A DNA stretch of 33,997 nucleotides from Pseudomonadota bacterium (lineage in GTDB: Bacteria; Myxococcota_A; Polyangia; Polyangiales; Polyangiaceae), in the NCBI GenBank assembly GCA_023431345.1, contig JAEYWK010000159.1, forward strand, positions 1-33,997, given 5' to 3'. Of this stretch, positions 1 to 8,500 are shown piece after piece. Each line of letters starts with the position of its first letter. Positions within the stretch are counted from its first letter, which is position 1. Both the position numbers and the translations under genes were made by a program. Under the pieces are notes generated by a model that saw only the letters and a program-made list of their open reading frames with translations, did not search any database and was not told the origin of the DNA.

Positions 1-56
1 GCCACAAACCCCGGCCTACCAGCCCCGATACCGCCGACGGCAACTTACGGACCGTC

Positions 57-80
57 GGGCACGGGCACGGGCACGGGCAC
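57..80. repeat. Short tandem repeat GGGCAC x4
   Basis: Four perfect consecutive copies of the hexamer GGGCAC lie in the non-coding left edge of the window, upstream of the haemoglobin gene. Nothing else in positions 1-100 looks like a gene. Confidence 0.8.
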
Positions 81-101
81 GTTTACGCCGAGACCAGCAA
101 T

Positions 102-116
102 TAGGGACACTCCCTA
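102..116. promoter_or_regulatory. Small inverted repeat upstream of haemoglobin gene
   Basis: TAGGGA and TCCCTA form a perfect 6-bp inverted repeat around CAC, about 37 bases before the likely ATG of the truncated haemoglobin. It could be an operator half-site pair, but it is short and no known regulator motif (for example NsrR) is recognised. Confidence 0.25.
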
Positions 117-152
117 GAGGGCAGCGCGCGCGTGCTACAAGCTCGGCGAACC

Positions 153-572
153 ATGACGGACGCGCCCGGACCCAACCAGACCCCATTCGACCTGATGGGC
201 GGACAAGAGGCCGGTGAAGAGACCGTACGCGCGCTCGTCGAGCGCTTCTACGACGCGATGGACGCCAACGAGCCCGCCCTGGCGGCCCTGCACCCGCTCG
301 AAGGCGGCAAGGTGAGCCGCGCCTCTCGCGATCGCTTCGCTCTGTTCCTGATCGGCTGGCTCGGTGGCCCTCAAGACTACGTGCGTCTGCACGGTCACCC
401 GCGGCTGCGCATGCGTCATGCTCACGTGGCGGTGGACACCGCCATGCGTGACGCCTGGACGCGCAGCATGGCCCGCGCGCTCGAGGATCCGAGCATCGCA
501 CCCGGCGTGCGCAACTTCCTCACGCAAAAATTCGCCGACCTGGCGGATTTCCTGCGCAATCGCGCCGAGTAG
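153..572 (+). CDS. Group II truncated haemoglobin
   Basis: A 139-residue cytoplasmic haem protein of the 2/2 truncated globin family (TrHbO-like). Family members bind O2 or NO and are linked to NO/peroxide detoxification or oxygen delivery. The N-terminal PFDLMGG stretch, the helix with ALVERFYDAMD, the segment FLIGWLGGPQDYV and the F-helix motif GHPRLRMRHAHV are typical; His89 of the RHAH stretch is the likely proximal haem ligand. The Trp in RDAWTRSM matches the conserved G-helix Trp. The reading frame opens at a GTG (132), but ATG 153 gives the usual family length. It stands alone, ahead of an AraC-type regulator on the same strand. Family assignment is strong; the physiological role is inferred. 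Confidence 0.88.
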   Translation: MTDAPGPNQTPFDLMGGQEAGEETVRALVERFYDAMDANEPALAALHPLEGGKVSRASRDRFALFLIGWLGGPQDYVRLHGHPRLRMRHAHVAVDTAMRDAWTRSMARALEDPSIAPGVRNFLTQKFADLADFLRNRAE

Positions 573-608
573 CCGAGCGCAGCGCGAGCGCGGCTGCGCG
601 GACCCGAA

Positions 609-645
609 ATGTCTCAAATCGTCGGATCGATGTCCTTTGAGACAT
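609..645. promoter_or_regulatory. Perfect 10-bp inverted repeat, likely operator of GlxA-type regulator
   Basis: ATGTCTCAAA (609-618) is exactly mirrored by TTTGAGACAT (636-645) across a 17-base spacer. The repeat ends 25 bases before the regulator's ATG. Centre-to-centre spacing is 27 bases, between two and three helical turns. Placement suggests autoregulation by the downstream AraC-type protein; that is inference. Confidence 0.55.
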
Positions 646-670
646 CGAGCTCTTGCCGCAAGATGACGGC

Positions 671-1675
671 ATGCAACGACGTCTTCGCATCGGCATGGTG
701 GTCTTCGATGGTGTCACGGCGCTCGATTTGGTCGGCCCCGCCGAAGCCTTCGCCGCCGCCAAGCTGAGCCACGAATCGGGCGAACGGCCTGCCTACGAAG
801 TGGTCGTACTGGGCCTCACCCTGAGGCCGTGCACCTCCGAGTCCGGCGTCAAGCTCAGCGCCGACTGCCGCTTGAGCGAGGCGCCGCCGCTCGACACCCT
901 GCTCGTGCCCGGCGGCTGCGGCTTGCGCGAGCCTTCGACCTGCGCCGTCGTCTCCGCGTTCGTGCGACGTCGTGCGCCGCGCGTGCGACGATTGGCCGCC
1001 GTCTGTACGGGCATCTACGGGGTGGCCCCCAGCGGCGTGCTCGACGGCCGGCGCGCGACGACGCACTGGGCGTTCGCGGACGACGTCGCGCGCCGCTTCC
1101 CCAAGCTCCGTTTGTCGCCGAACGAGCTCTTCGTCAAAGACGGGCGCTACTACACGGCCGCCGGCGTCACCTCCGGCATCGATCTGTCGCTGTCGTTGAT
1201 CGAAGAGGACCTCGGCCCCGCGCGCGCTCTCTCGGTGGCGCGGGAGATGGTGGTGTACATGAAGCGACCGGGCGGGCAGGAACAATTCTCGGAGCCGCTG
1301 CGCTTTCAGCTGGAGAGCCGCGACCGCCTACGCGAGCTGAGCGACTACGTCGCGACCCACCTATCGCGAGACTTGTCCGTGCCCGCGCTGGCCAAGCACC
1401 TGGGCTACTCGACGCGCCAGCTCGGTCGGCTCTGCCGGAGTGAGCTCGGGCAATCGCCGGCGGCGCTGGTGCAGCGCTTGCGCCTCGACGCGGCCCGCAC
1501 GCGCTTGCTCGAGCGCTCCGCGCGCGTGGAGCAAGTCAGCGCCGCCGTCGGCTTCCGCAGCGCGGACGTGTTCCGGCGCGCCTTCGAGCGACGCTTCGGC
1601 GTCGGTCCCGGCGCTTACCGCGAGCGCTTTCGCGGAAGCGGCGGCGCGCGAAGCGCCGCATCGTGGCGCGCGTGA
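671..1675 (+). CDS. GlxA-family transcriptional regulator (DJ-1/PfpI domain plus AraC helix-turn-helix)
   Basis: A 334-residue two-domain regulator. Residues about 5-190 form a class I glutamine-amidotransferase-like DJ-1/PfpI fold (VVFDGVTALDLVGPAEAF near the start, nucleophile-elbow AVCTGIYGVA with Cys112, then LDGRRATTHW, all hallmarks of GlxA/FtrA regulators). Residues about 230-325 hold the double helix-turn-helix of AraC proteins (LAKHLGYSTRQLGRLCRSEL and VSAAVGFRSADVFRRAFERR). The frame extends to a TTG at 653, but ATG 671 gives the usual family N-terminus. Such regulators often control detoxification or amine/nitrile catabolism genes beside them; here the neighbours are trHb and TrmO, so the target is not evident. 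A perfect inverted repeat precedes the start. Confidence 0.9.
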   Translation: MQRRLRIGMVVFDGVTALDLVGPAEAFAAAKLSHESGERPAYEVVVLGLTLRPCTSESGVKLSADCRLSEAPPLDTLLVPGGCGLREPSTCAVVSAFVRRRAPRVRRLAAVCTGIYGVAPSGVLDGRRATTHWAFADDVARRFPKLRLSPNELFVKDGRYYTAAGVTSGIDLSLSLIEEDLGPARALSVAREMVVYMKRPGGQEQFSEPLRFQLESRDRLRELSDYVATHLSRDLSVPALAKHLGYSTRQLGRLCRSELGQSPAALVQRLRLDAARTRLLERSARVEQVSAAVGFRSADVFRRAFERRFGVGPGAYRERFRGSGGARSAASWRA

Positions 1676-1697
1676 CGACGCTCGGCTATGCAGCGCC

Positions 1698-2201
1698 ATG
1701 CCCGAGATCGCCCGCGACTACGGCCCCTTCACGCTGAGGCCCATCGGCTGGGTCGTGTCGCCGTACCAGCGTCGTTTCGGCACCCCCCAGCAAGCGACCG
1801 CCGTCGACTCGGATCGCGACGCGATCCTAGCGCTCGACCCGGCGCTCATCTCCGCGGAGTCGCTGCGCGATCTGGCCGGCATCGAACGCGTTTGGGTGCT
1901 CAGCTTCCTGCACCGAAGCGGGACGTGGGGGCCCCTGGTTCGCCCACCGCGCGGCCCGCGCGTCAAGCGCGGCTTGTTCGCGACGCGCTCGCCGGACCGC
2001 CCGAACCCGCTGGGGCTCTCCGCCGTGCAGCTGCTGCGCGTCGAGGGCACTGACTTGCACGTGCGAGGGATCGACCTCCTGGATGGCACGCCCATCGTCG
2101 ACATCAAGCCCTACGTCCCCTACGCCGACGCCTTCCCGAGCTCGAGAGCCGGCTGGATCGACGAGCTGAAGAGCGACGAGCTACAGCACCGCAAGCGCTA
2201 G
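1698..2201 (+). CDS. trmO: tRNA (N6-threonylcarbamoyladenosine37-N6)-methyltransferase TrmO (TsaA/VirR domain)
   Basis: A 167-residue SAM-dependent enzyme of the TsaA-like beta-barrel family; E. coli TrmO methylates t6A37 in tRNA-Thr. Diagnostic motifs are the N-terminal LRPIGWVVSPY, the central RGLFATRSPDRPNPLGLS, and the C-terminal LLDGTPIVDIKPYVPYAD. The E. coli protein has an extra C-terminal domain; this one stops soon after the core, as in many bacterial and archaeal homologues. The open frame begins at 1440, but the first 86 codons overlap the preceding regulator in another frame and have no family match; ATG 1698 places the conserved N-terminus correctly. It lies 22 bases after the regulator on the same strand. 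Confidence 0.9.
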   Translation: MPEIARDYGPFTLRPIGWVVSPYQRRFGTPQQATAVDSDRDAILALDPALISAESLRDLAGIERVWVLSFLHRSGTWGPLVRPPRGPRVKRGLFATRSPDRPNPLGLSAVQLLRVEGTDLHVRGIDLLDGTPIVDIKPYVPYADAFPSSRAGWIDELKSDELQHRKR

Positions 2202-2212
2202 GGCCCGCGGCG

Positions 2213-2713
2213 CTACCCCGCCGGCCGCTCGCCGAGCGCGCACGTGGCTGAGCCGTGAGCGAGTAGGCGACCGTCGGCGTCGTTGATGCGGCCCTCGGCC
2301 GTGACGAGGCGGCTGCCGCGGTGCACGACCCAGCCCTCCGCCAGCACCTTCGAGGTGCGGAGTGTGATCGCGCGCGTCGAATGCACGGTGAGGGTGGCGG
2401 TGGTCGGACTCGTGAGCGCGTCGAGCGTGGTCATCACCGCCGCGCTCATCGCGGCCTCCAGCAGCGCAGCGACGACGCCGCCGTGCACGGCGTTCATCGC
2501 ACCGTAGTGGTGCTCGGCCGGCGTGAGCTCGAAACGCGCGAAGCCATCTTGAACCTCGAGCAAGCGCAGGCCCAGGGTCGCTTGGAGCGGCGCCTCGGGA
2601 AGCTTGCCGGCCGCCACGTCGCCCAAGAACTCCAGGCCCGTTCTCCCAACGGAGCCCGCGGCCGTGAGAGCCGGATCTTCAAAATTGAAGGTTCGCGTGC
2701 GGGTAGCGCTCAT
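2213..2713 (-). CDS. PaaI-family hotdog thioesterase
   Basis: A 166-residue single hotdog-domain protein of the PaaI/YdiI acyl-CoA thioesterase type. The stretch NAVHGGVVAALLEAAMSAAV contains the HGG motif followed by the long central hotdog helix with its family acidic residue; the later LTVHSTRAI and EGWVVHRGSRLVTAEGRI strands complete the fold. It hydrolyses an unidentified acyl- or aryl-CoA in the cytoplasm by family inference. The frame extends upstream to 2767, but ATG 2713 gives a normal family length. It converges on trmO (11 bases between stops) and is divergent from thpR. Confidence 0.85.
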   Translation of the reverse strand: MSATRTRTFNFEDPALTAAGSVGRTGLEFLGDVAAGKLPEAPLQATLGLRLLEVQDGFARFELTPAEHHYGAMNAVHGGVVAALLEAAMSAAVMTTLDALTSPTTATLTVHSTRAITLRTSKVLAEGWVVHRGSRLVTAEGRINDADGRLLAHGSATCALGERPAG

Positions 2714-2790
2714 CGCCGGCCTCCGTTGCCCGATCGAGGCGTGGAAGCATTGCCGACCGCGGAGCACTCCGTCAAGGTGCGTCCGAGCCG

Positions 2791-3369
2791 ATGCCGCGCC
2801 CCAACTGGTTCTTCGCCTTCCCGCTCGACGGCGGCTTCGTGACCGCGCTGCCCGCGCTACCGCCGCTTCTCCGCAGGTTTCACCCCGAAGACGTTCACCT
2901 CACGCTGTCGTTCTTGGGCGCCTGCGGAGACGCGGCGGCAGCGCGCGCTCTACAGGCGCTCGACGCTGAGTTGTCGTCGGCGCCCCGCGCGAGCGTCGCC
3001 GTCTCGCTCGCCGAAGTCGTGCCCATGGGCGCGAAGCCGTACTCGGCGCTGTCGGCCTTGCTCGCGCACGGACGCGACGAGACGGTCAGCCTCATCGCCG
3101 GCTTGCGCGACACCTTGAGCGAGGCCGCCCTCGGTCGCCGCGAGAAGCGCGCGCCCAAACCTCACGTCACCATCGCTCGTCCCTCACGGCGAGCCTCCGC
3201 GTCCGCGCTCGAAGCAGGGCTAGCGTGGGGCAACGCGCTCGACTTGCGCCACGTCAGCGCCACCCTCGATCGGATCGCGCTCTACACGTGGAGCGAAGGC
3301 GCTCGCCGTGAGCGCCTATTTCGCGTGGTCGCCGAGCGCCGCCTCGGGCCGCAGCTGCCACCTCCGTGA
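2791..3369 (+). CDS. thpR: RNA 2',3'-cyclic phosphodiesterase (2H phosphoesterase, LigT/ThpR family)
   Basis: A 192-residue member of the 2H superfamily. The two catalytic HxTx motifs are clear: HLTLSF near residue 36 and HVTIAR near residue 125, with the expected spacing. The N-terminus RPNWFFAFPLD matches the family start. ThpR hydrolyses 2',3'-cyclic phosphates on RNA ends (and can reverse as a 2'-5' ligase in vitro). It is divergent from the thioesterase across 77 bases, so the two may share a promoter region. Start ATG 2791 fits the family without extension. Confidence 0.9.
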   Translation: MPRPNWFFAFPLDGGFVTALPALPPLLRRFHPEDVHLTLSFLGACGDAAAARALQALDAELSSAPRASVAVSLAEVVPMGAKPYSALSALLAHGRDETVSLIAGLRDTLSEAALGRREKRAPKPHVTIARPSRRASASALEAGLAWGNALDLRHVSATLDRIALYTWSEGARRERLFRVVAERRLGPQLPPP

Positions 3370-3407
3370 GCGGCCGAGCCGGCAACGCCGATTTACTCTG
3401 ACGCGGA

Positions 3408-3427
3408 GCTGATGGGTTCCCATCAGC
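3408..3427. terminator. Perfect 9-bp palindrome after thpR (possible terminator or operator)
   Basis: GCTGATGGG and CCCATCAGC are exact mirror arms around TT, 38 bases after the thpR stop. As RNA it would fold with the closing G-C opened into a four-base loop. There is no T-rich tail, so intrinsic termination is uncertain; a protein-binding palindrome is an alternative. The rest of the 252-base gap 3370-3621 shows no gene; a TGGCAGTCTGCCA mirror near 3488-3500 is the only other structure noted. Confidence 0.4.
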
Positions 3428-3607
3428 CGCAGGCCAGCTAGCATCGATAACTAGCGCATTTGTCGCGCGAACGTGCAGGAATGCCACTGGCAGTCTGCCA
3501 CACGCGAGCAATTTTGCGTCAGCGCTGGCGCGCGCGGCGGCAAGGACTGGTCGGACGCGCTTGCAGTGCCCGAAAATCAGGCCCTAGATAGCTGCGTCAT
3601 TCGGCAA

Positions 3608-3621
3608 TCCAGGAGCCTGGA
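3608..3621 (+). promoter_or_regulatory. Palindrome containing the ribosome binding site of the small HTH gene
   Basis: TCCAGG-AG-CCTGGA is a perfect 6+6 palindrome directly abutting ATG 3622. It contains AGGAG (3611-3615) six bases before the start, a good Shine-Dalgarno sequence. The overlap means the site could be an operator for the encoded DNA-binding protein or could mask the ribosome binding site; neither is proven. Confidence 0.5.
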
Positions 3622-3849
3622 ATGAGCCTCAAGAAGCTAGCTAGCGCCGACGATCTCATGACCGCGTCCGACGCGGGCCGAATCCTCGGCGTCTCGGTGG
3701 ACATGGTGCGAGTGCTCGCGCGAAACGGCGACCTGCCGTATCAAACCACCACCGGCGGTGTTCGCCTCTTCACACGCGGCGACGTCGACGCGCTCGCTCG
3801 GCGCCGCGAACGCGCCAAGTCGAACGCTCGCTTGAAGAGGACGCGCTGA
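3622..3849 (+). CDS. Small MerR/excisionase-type helix-turn-helix protein (BldC-like)
   Basis: A 75-residue single-domain DNA-binding protein. LMTASDAGRILGVSVDMVRVLARNGDLPYQTTTGGVRLFTRGDVDALARRR follows the pattern of the helix_turn_helix_17/MerR-superfamily domain: an AA..LGVS recognition helix, then the wing 'GGVRLF...DV'. There is no dimerisation or effector domain, as in BldC or phage excisionases. The C-terminus is strongly basic. Its stop overlaps the next gene's ATG (TGATG), implying translational coupling to the kinase pair; a phage origin is unlikely because no integrase is nearby. It is a candidate DNA-binding output or autoregulator of this signalling operon, by context only. Confidence 0.85.
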   Translation: MSLKKLASADDLMTASDAGRILGVSVDMVRVLARNGDLPYQTTTGGVRLFTRGDVDALARRRERAKSNARLKRTR

Positions 3850-5504
3850 TGGCCGAGCCGTCGCGTTCCGGGACCCATCGCCTGGGAGTCGAAGCTGACT
3901 CGCCCGCGCCGGGCGCCGAGCGTGAGCAGCGCGACGCGCGATGCTGGGAGGCGTTGCTCGAAGCCGTCGTCGCGAGCAGCTCGCCCGAGACGCTGGCTGA
4001 GCGCGCGCTCGTGGTGCTGCAGCGCGCGGCGGGCGCGAAGAGCGGCGCGCTCTGGCACCGAGACGACGAAGGCCTGAGGCAGCTGGCCGCGACCGGGCTC
4101 ACCGAAGATTCGCTGCTCGACCCGCCCGTCGGGGATCGCTTGCTGACGGACCGCGAGCCGCGGCAGCTCGACGCCGAAAGCCTGCCCGCGTGGTGCGCGC
4201 CGCTCTGCGCAAAGACGCTACTTTCGCTGCCCTTGGAGCGCGACGCAGCGGTGGCGGGAGCCGTGCTGCTCGGCTTCGACGACCAAGCGCTGCCGACGGA
4301 CGAGCACCGCTCTCTGCTCCAGCGCGCAGCGGGCTATGTCGCCTCCGCCCTACAGCAACAGGTGGAGCGCGTCGCGCTGCAGCGTGGCATCCGCTCGCGC
4401 GACGAGGTGCTGGGCGTCGTCGCGCACGACCTACGCAACCCGCTCAACGTGATCGCGGCCGCCTCGGCGAGCTTGCACCAGCGCTTGCCGGATCCGCTGT
4501 CCCGCCGTCCCGTCGAGCGCATCATGCGCGCCGCGCAGCGCGCGGAGCACCTGATTCGGGACCTGCTCGACATCAGCGCCATCGAGACGGGCCAGTTCTC
4601 CATCGAGAAGCGCCGGCTCGACACCACCAACGTCATCTTGCAAGCGCTCGAGTCCCAGCAGGGGCTCGCCGCCAGCTCCTCCGTGATCTTGGCGAGCGAT
4701 CTGTCGCCCGAGCTGCCCTGGCTCGAAGCCGATGAAGAGCGCTTGCTCGAGGTGCTGGAGAACTTGATGGGCAACGCCGTCAAATTCACGATGGCGGGGG
4801 GCACCGTCACCGTCGGCGCCGCGCCGCGCGAAGGTGAGCTGCTATTGTGGGTCAAAGACAACGGGCCCGGTGTCGCCCAAGAGCACCTGCCCCACCTCTT
4901 CGATCGCTTCTGGCAGGCAACCAAGGCCGACCGCCGTGGCACCGGTCTCGGCCTCACCATCTGCCGCGCGATCGTGGAGGCGCACGGCGGCCGGATTTGG
5001 GCCGAGAGCGAGCTCGGAGGAGGCACGACCGTCTTCTTCACGATCCCCTCCCACGCCCCCGCCCCCAAGCTCGGCGGGACCGCGCTCGCGAACATCCTGC
5101 TCGTCGACGACAGACCGGAGAACTTGCTGTCGTTGCGCGTGATCTTGGAGCGACCGGACTATCGCTTGGTAACCGCGACGAGCGGTGAGGAGGCCTTGAG
5201 CCTCGCGCTGCGCGAGACCTTCGCGGTAGCGCTGCTCGACGTCGCGATGCCGGGCATGGACGGCTTGGAGGTGGCGATTCACATGAAAGAGCTCGAGCGG
5301 AGCCGCGACATCCCCATCATCTTCATCACCGCCTTCGGTGACGATCCGCAAGAAGTGCACCGCGCCTACTCGGCGGGCGGCGCGGACTATTTGGTCAAGC
5401 CGCTCGACGCCGAGATCGTCCGCAAGAAAGTGGCGGTGTTCGTCGAGCTGAGCCGACGCCGCGACGAAGACGCCCGCCGTTCACAGGCCGCTGCTCGAGA
5501 GTAA
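3849..5504 (+). CDS. Soluble hybrid sensor histidine kinase (GAF-HisKA-HATPase-receiver)
   Basis: A 551-residue cytoplasmic kinase with no membrane segment. Residues about 30-170 look like a GAF sensor. HisKA carries the phospho-acceptor His193 in VVAHDLRNPLN. The HATPase domain shows the N box around Asn309 (ENLMGNAVKFT), G1 at Asp337 (DNGPG) and G2 at 364-369 (GTGLGL). A receiver begins near residue 415 (NILLVDDRPENL) with acceptor Asp464 (LLDVAMPGMDG) and the conserved Lys in DYLVKPLD. It would autophosphorylate on His193 and pass phosphate to its own or another receiver. It is coupled by overlap to the HTH gene before it and lies three bases ahead of the giant kinase. The GAF ligand is unknown. 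Confidence 0.92.
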   Translation: MAEPSRSGTHRLGVEADSPAPGAEREQRDARCWEALLEAVVASSSPETLAERALVVLQRAAGAKSGALWHRDDEGLRQLAATGLTEDSLLDPPVGDRLLTDREPRQLDAESLPAWCAPLCAKTLLSLPLERDAAVAGAVLLGFDDQALPTDEHRSLLQRAAGYVASALQQQVERVALQRGIRSRDEVLGVVAHDLRNPLNVIAAASASLHQRLPDPLSRRPVERIMRAAQRAEHLIRDLLDISAIETGQFSIEKRRLDTTNVILQALESQQGLAASSSVILASDLSPELPWLEADEERLLEVLENLMGNAVKFTMAGGTVTVGAAPREGELLLWVKDNGPGVAQEHLPHLFDRFWQATKADRRGTGLGLTICRAIVEAHGGRIWAESELGGGTTVFFTIPSHAPAPKLGGTALANILLVDDRPENLLSLRVILERPDYRLVTATSGEEALSLALRETFAVALLDVAMPGMDGLEVAIHMKELERSRDIPIIFITAFGDDPQEVHRAYSAGGADYLVKPLDAEIVRKKVAVFVELSRRRDEDARRSQAAARE

Positions 5505-5507
5505 ATC

Positions 5508-8500
5508 ATGGCGACAACCCCCATCATCGGTAGCAACGGCGCGGACGGTCTCCCCCCGCCCGACTTGAACCACGAAGCCGAGCTGCGCGAGCTGCTCGCG
5601 GTGCTGACGGCCGTGCGCGAGGGCGATTTCTCGGTGCGTCTGCCCGGTCACTGGACGGGGTTGGTCGGCAAAATCGCGGACACCCTCAACGACGTGGTGT
5701 CCGCGAATCAGACCATGGCGACGCAGCTCGAGCGGGTGGGTCAAGTCGTCGGTAAGGAGGGCAAGGTTCGGCAGCGCGTGCGCTTCACGCGCCACGCCGG
5801 CGCTTGGGCCGAGATGGAGGCGTCCGTCAACACGTTGATGGAGGACTTGATTTGGCCGACCACGGAGGTGACGCGCGCGCTCGCCGGGGTGGCGCAAGGC
5901 GACCTGTCGCAGACGATGCGCCTCGATGTCGAAGGGCGCCCGCTGCAAGGCGAGTTCCTGCGCTCGGCGACCATCGTCAACTCGATGATCAAGCAGCTCG
6001 GCGTGTTCGCTTCCGAGGTGACGCGCGTCGCGCGCGAGGTCGGCACCGACGGCAAGCTCGGCGGGCAAGCCGAGGTGCCCGACGTGAGCGGCGTGTGGAA
6101 GGACTTGACCGAGTCCGTGAACTCGATGGCCAGCAACCTGACGGGACAGGTGCGCAACATCACGGAGGTGACGATCGCGGTCGCCAGCGGCGATTTGTCG
6201 AAGAAAATCACGGTCGACGTGCGCGGCGAGATCTTGCAGCTGAAGGAGGCCATCAACACCATGGTCGACCAGCTGCGCGGCTTCGCCTCCGAGGTGACCC
6301 GCGTCGCGCGCGAGGTCGGCACCGACGGCAAGCTCGGCGGCCAAGCGATCGTGCCCGGCGTGGCAGGCACGTGGAAGGATCTCACCGACTCCGTGAACGC
6401 CATGTGCGGTAACCTGACCGATCAGGTGCGCAACATCGCGCAGGTGACGACGGCGGTCGCCCGCGGCGACCTGTCGCGCAAGATCACCGTCGACGTGCGG
6501 GGTGAGATCTTGGAGCTGAAGGACACCATGAACACCATGGTCGATCAGCTGAACGCCTTCGCCTCCGAGGTGACGCGCGTCGCGCGCGAGGTCGGCACCG
6601 ACGGCAAGCTCGGCGGGCAGGCGCAGGTGCCCGGCGTCGCCGGCACCTGGAAGGATTTGACCGACAACGTCAACTTCATGGCCAGCAACCTCACGGGCCA
6701 GGTGCGCAACATCGCCGAGGTCGCGACCGCCATCGCAGGCGGGGATTTGTCGCGAAAAATCACGGTCAACGTCAGCGGCGAGATCTTGCAGCTGAAAGAC
6801 ACCATGAACACCATGGTCGATCAGCTCAACGCCTTCGCGGGTGAGGTGACGCGCGTCGCGCGCGAGGTCGGCACCGAAGGCCGCCTCGGCGGTCAAGCGC
6901 AGGTACCCGGCGTCGCCGGCACCTGGAAGGACTTGACCGACTCCGTCAACTCGATGGCCAACAACCTCACGGCCCAGGTGCGCAACATCGCCGAGGTGTC
7001 GACCGCCATCGCCAACGGCGACTTGTCCAAGAAGATCACCGTCGACGTGAGCGGCGAGATCTTGCAGCTGAAGCAGACCATCAACACCACCGTCGATCAG
7101 CTGAACGCTTTCGCGGGCGAGGTGACGCGCGTCGCGCGCGAGGTCGGCACCGAAGGCAAGCTCGGCGGACAGGCCGTCGTGCGCGGCGTCGCCGGCACTT
7201 GGAAAGACTTGACCGACTCCGTGAACTCGATGGCCAGCAACCTGACCGGCCAAGTGCGCAACATCGCGGAGGTCGCCACGGCCGTGGCTTTGGGCGATCT
7301 TTCCCGCAAAATCACGGTCGACGTGCAAGGCGAGATCTTGCAGCTGAAAGAGACCATCAACACCATGGTCGATCAGCTCAACGCCTTCGCGGCGGAGGTG
7401 ACGCGCGTCGCGCGTGAGGTCGGCACCGAGGGCAAGCTCGGCGGCCAGGCCGAGGTGGGCGGCGTGGCCGGCACCTGGAAGGATTTGACCGACTCCGTGA
7501 ACTCGATGGCCGGCAACCTCACCGGCCAGGTGCGCAACATCGCCGAGGTCGCGACCGCCATCGCCGGCGGCGACTTGTCGCGCAAGATCACCGTCGACGT
7601 GCGCGGCGAGATCTTGCAGCTGAAAGAGACCATCAACACCATGGTCGATCAGCTCAACGCCTTCGCGGGCGAGGTGACGCGCGTCGCGCGCGAAGTCGGC
7701 ACCGAGGGCCGCCTCGGCGGCCAGGCGCAGGTGCCCGGCGTCGCTGGCACCTGGAAGTCGTTGACCGACAGCGTCAACTTCATGGCCGGCAACCTGACGG
7801 CGCAGGTGCGCAACATCGCCGAGGTGACCACCGCCGTCGCCAAGGGCGATCTTTCCCGCAAAATCACGGTCGACGTGAAGGGCGAGATCCTCGAGCTGAA
7901 GATCACCATCAACACCATGGTCGATCAGCTGAACGCCTTCGCGAGCGAAGTGACGCGCGTCGCGCGCGACGTCGGCACCGAAGGCAAGCTCGGCGGCCAG
8001 GCCGAAGTGCCGGGCGTCGCCGGCACCTGGAAGGACCTGACCGACAACGTCAACTCGATGGCGACGAACCTGACCAACCAGGTGCGCAACATCGCCGAGG
8101 TCGCGACCTCGATCGCGAGCGGCGACTTGTCGAAGAAGATCACCGTCGACGTGCGCGGCGAGCTCTTGGTCTTGAAGGAGACGCTGAACACGATGGTGGA
8201 GCAGCTGCGCTCCTTCGCCGGCGAAGTGACCCGCGTCGCGCGCGAGGTCGGCACCGAGGGACGCCTCGGCGGTCAGGCCAACGTGCCCGGCGCCGCCGGC
8301 ACCTGGAAGGACTTGACCGACAACGTGAACCTGCTCGCGGGCAACCTGACGACGCAGGTGCGCAACATCGCCGAGGTCACCACCGCGGTGGCCTCCGGCG
8401 ACCTGTCGCGCAAGATCTCGGTCGACGCGCGCGGCGAGATCTTGGAGCTGAAAAACACCGTAAATACCATGGTGGATCAGCTGAACGCGTTCGCGAGCGA

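Noticed and set aside
3549..3569. A possible sigma-54 promoter (TGG...TTGCA) upstream of the HTH gene
   Set aside because: The GG-to-GC spacing is 12 bases instead of the strict 10.
3622..3849. The small HTH protein as a phage excisionase
   Set aside because: No integrase, attachment-site repeat or phage gene nearby, and it is translationally coupled to a kinase.
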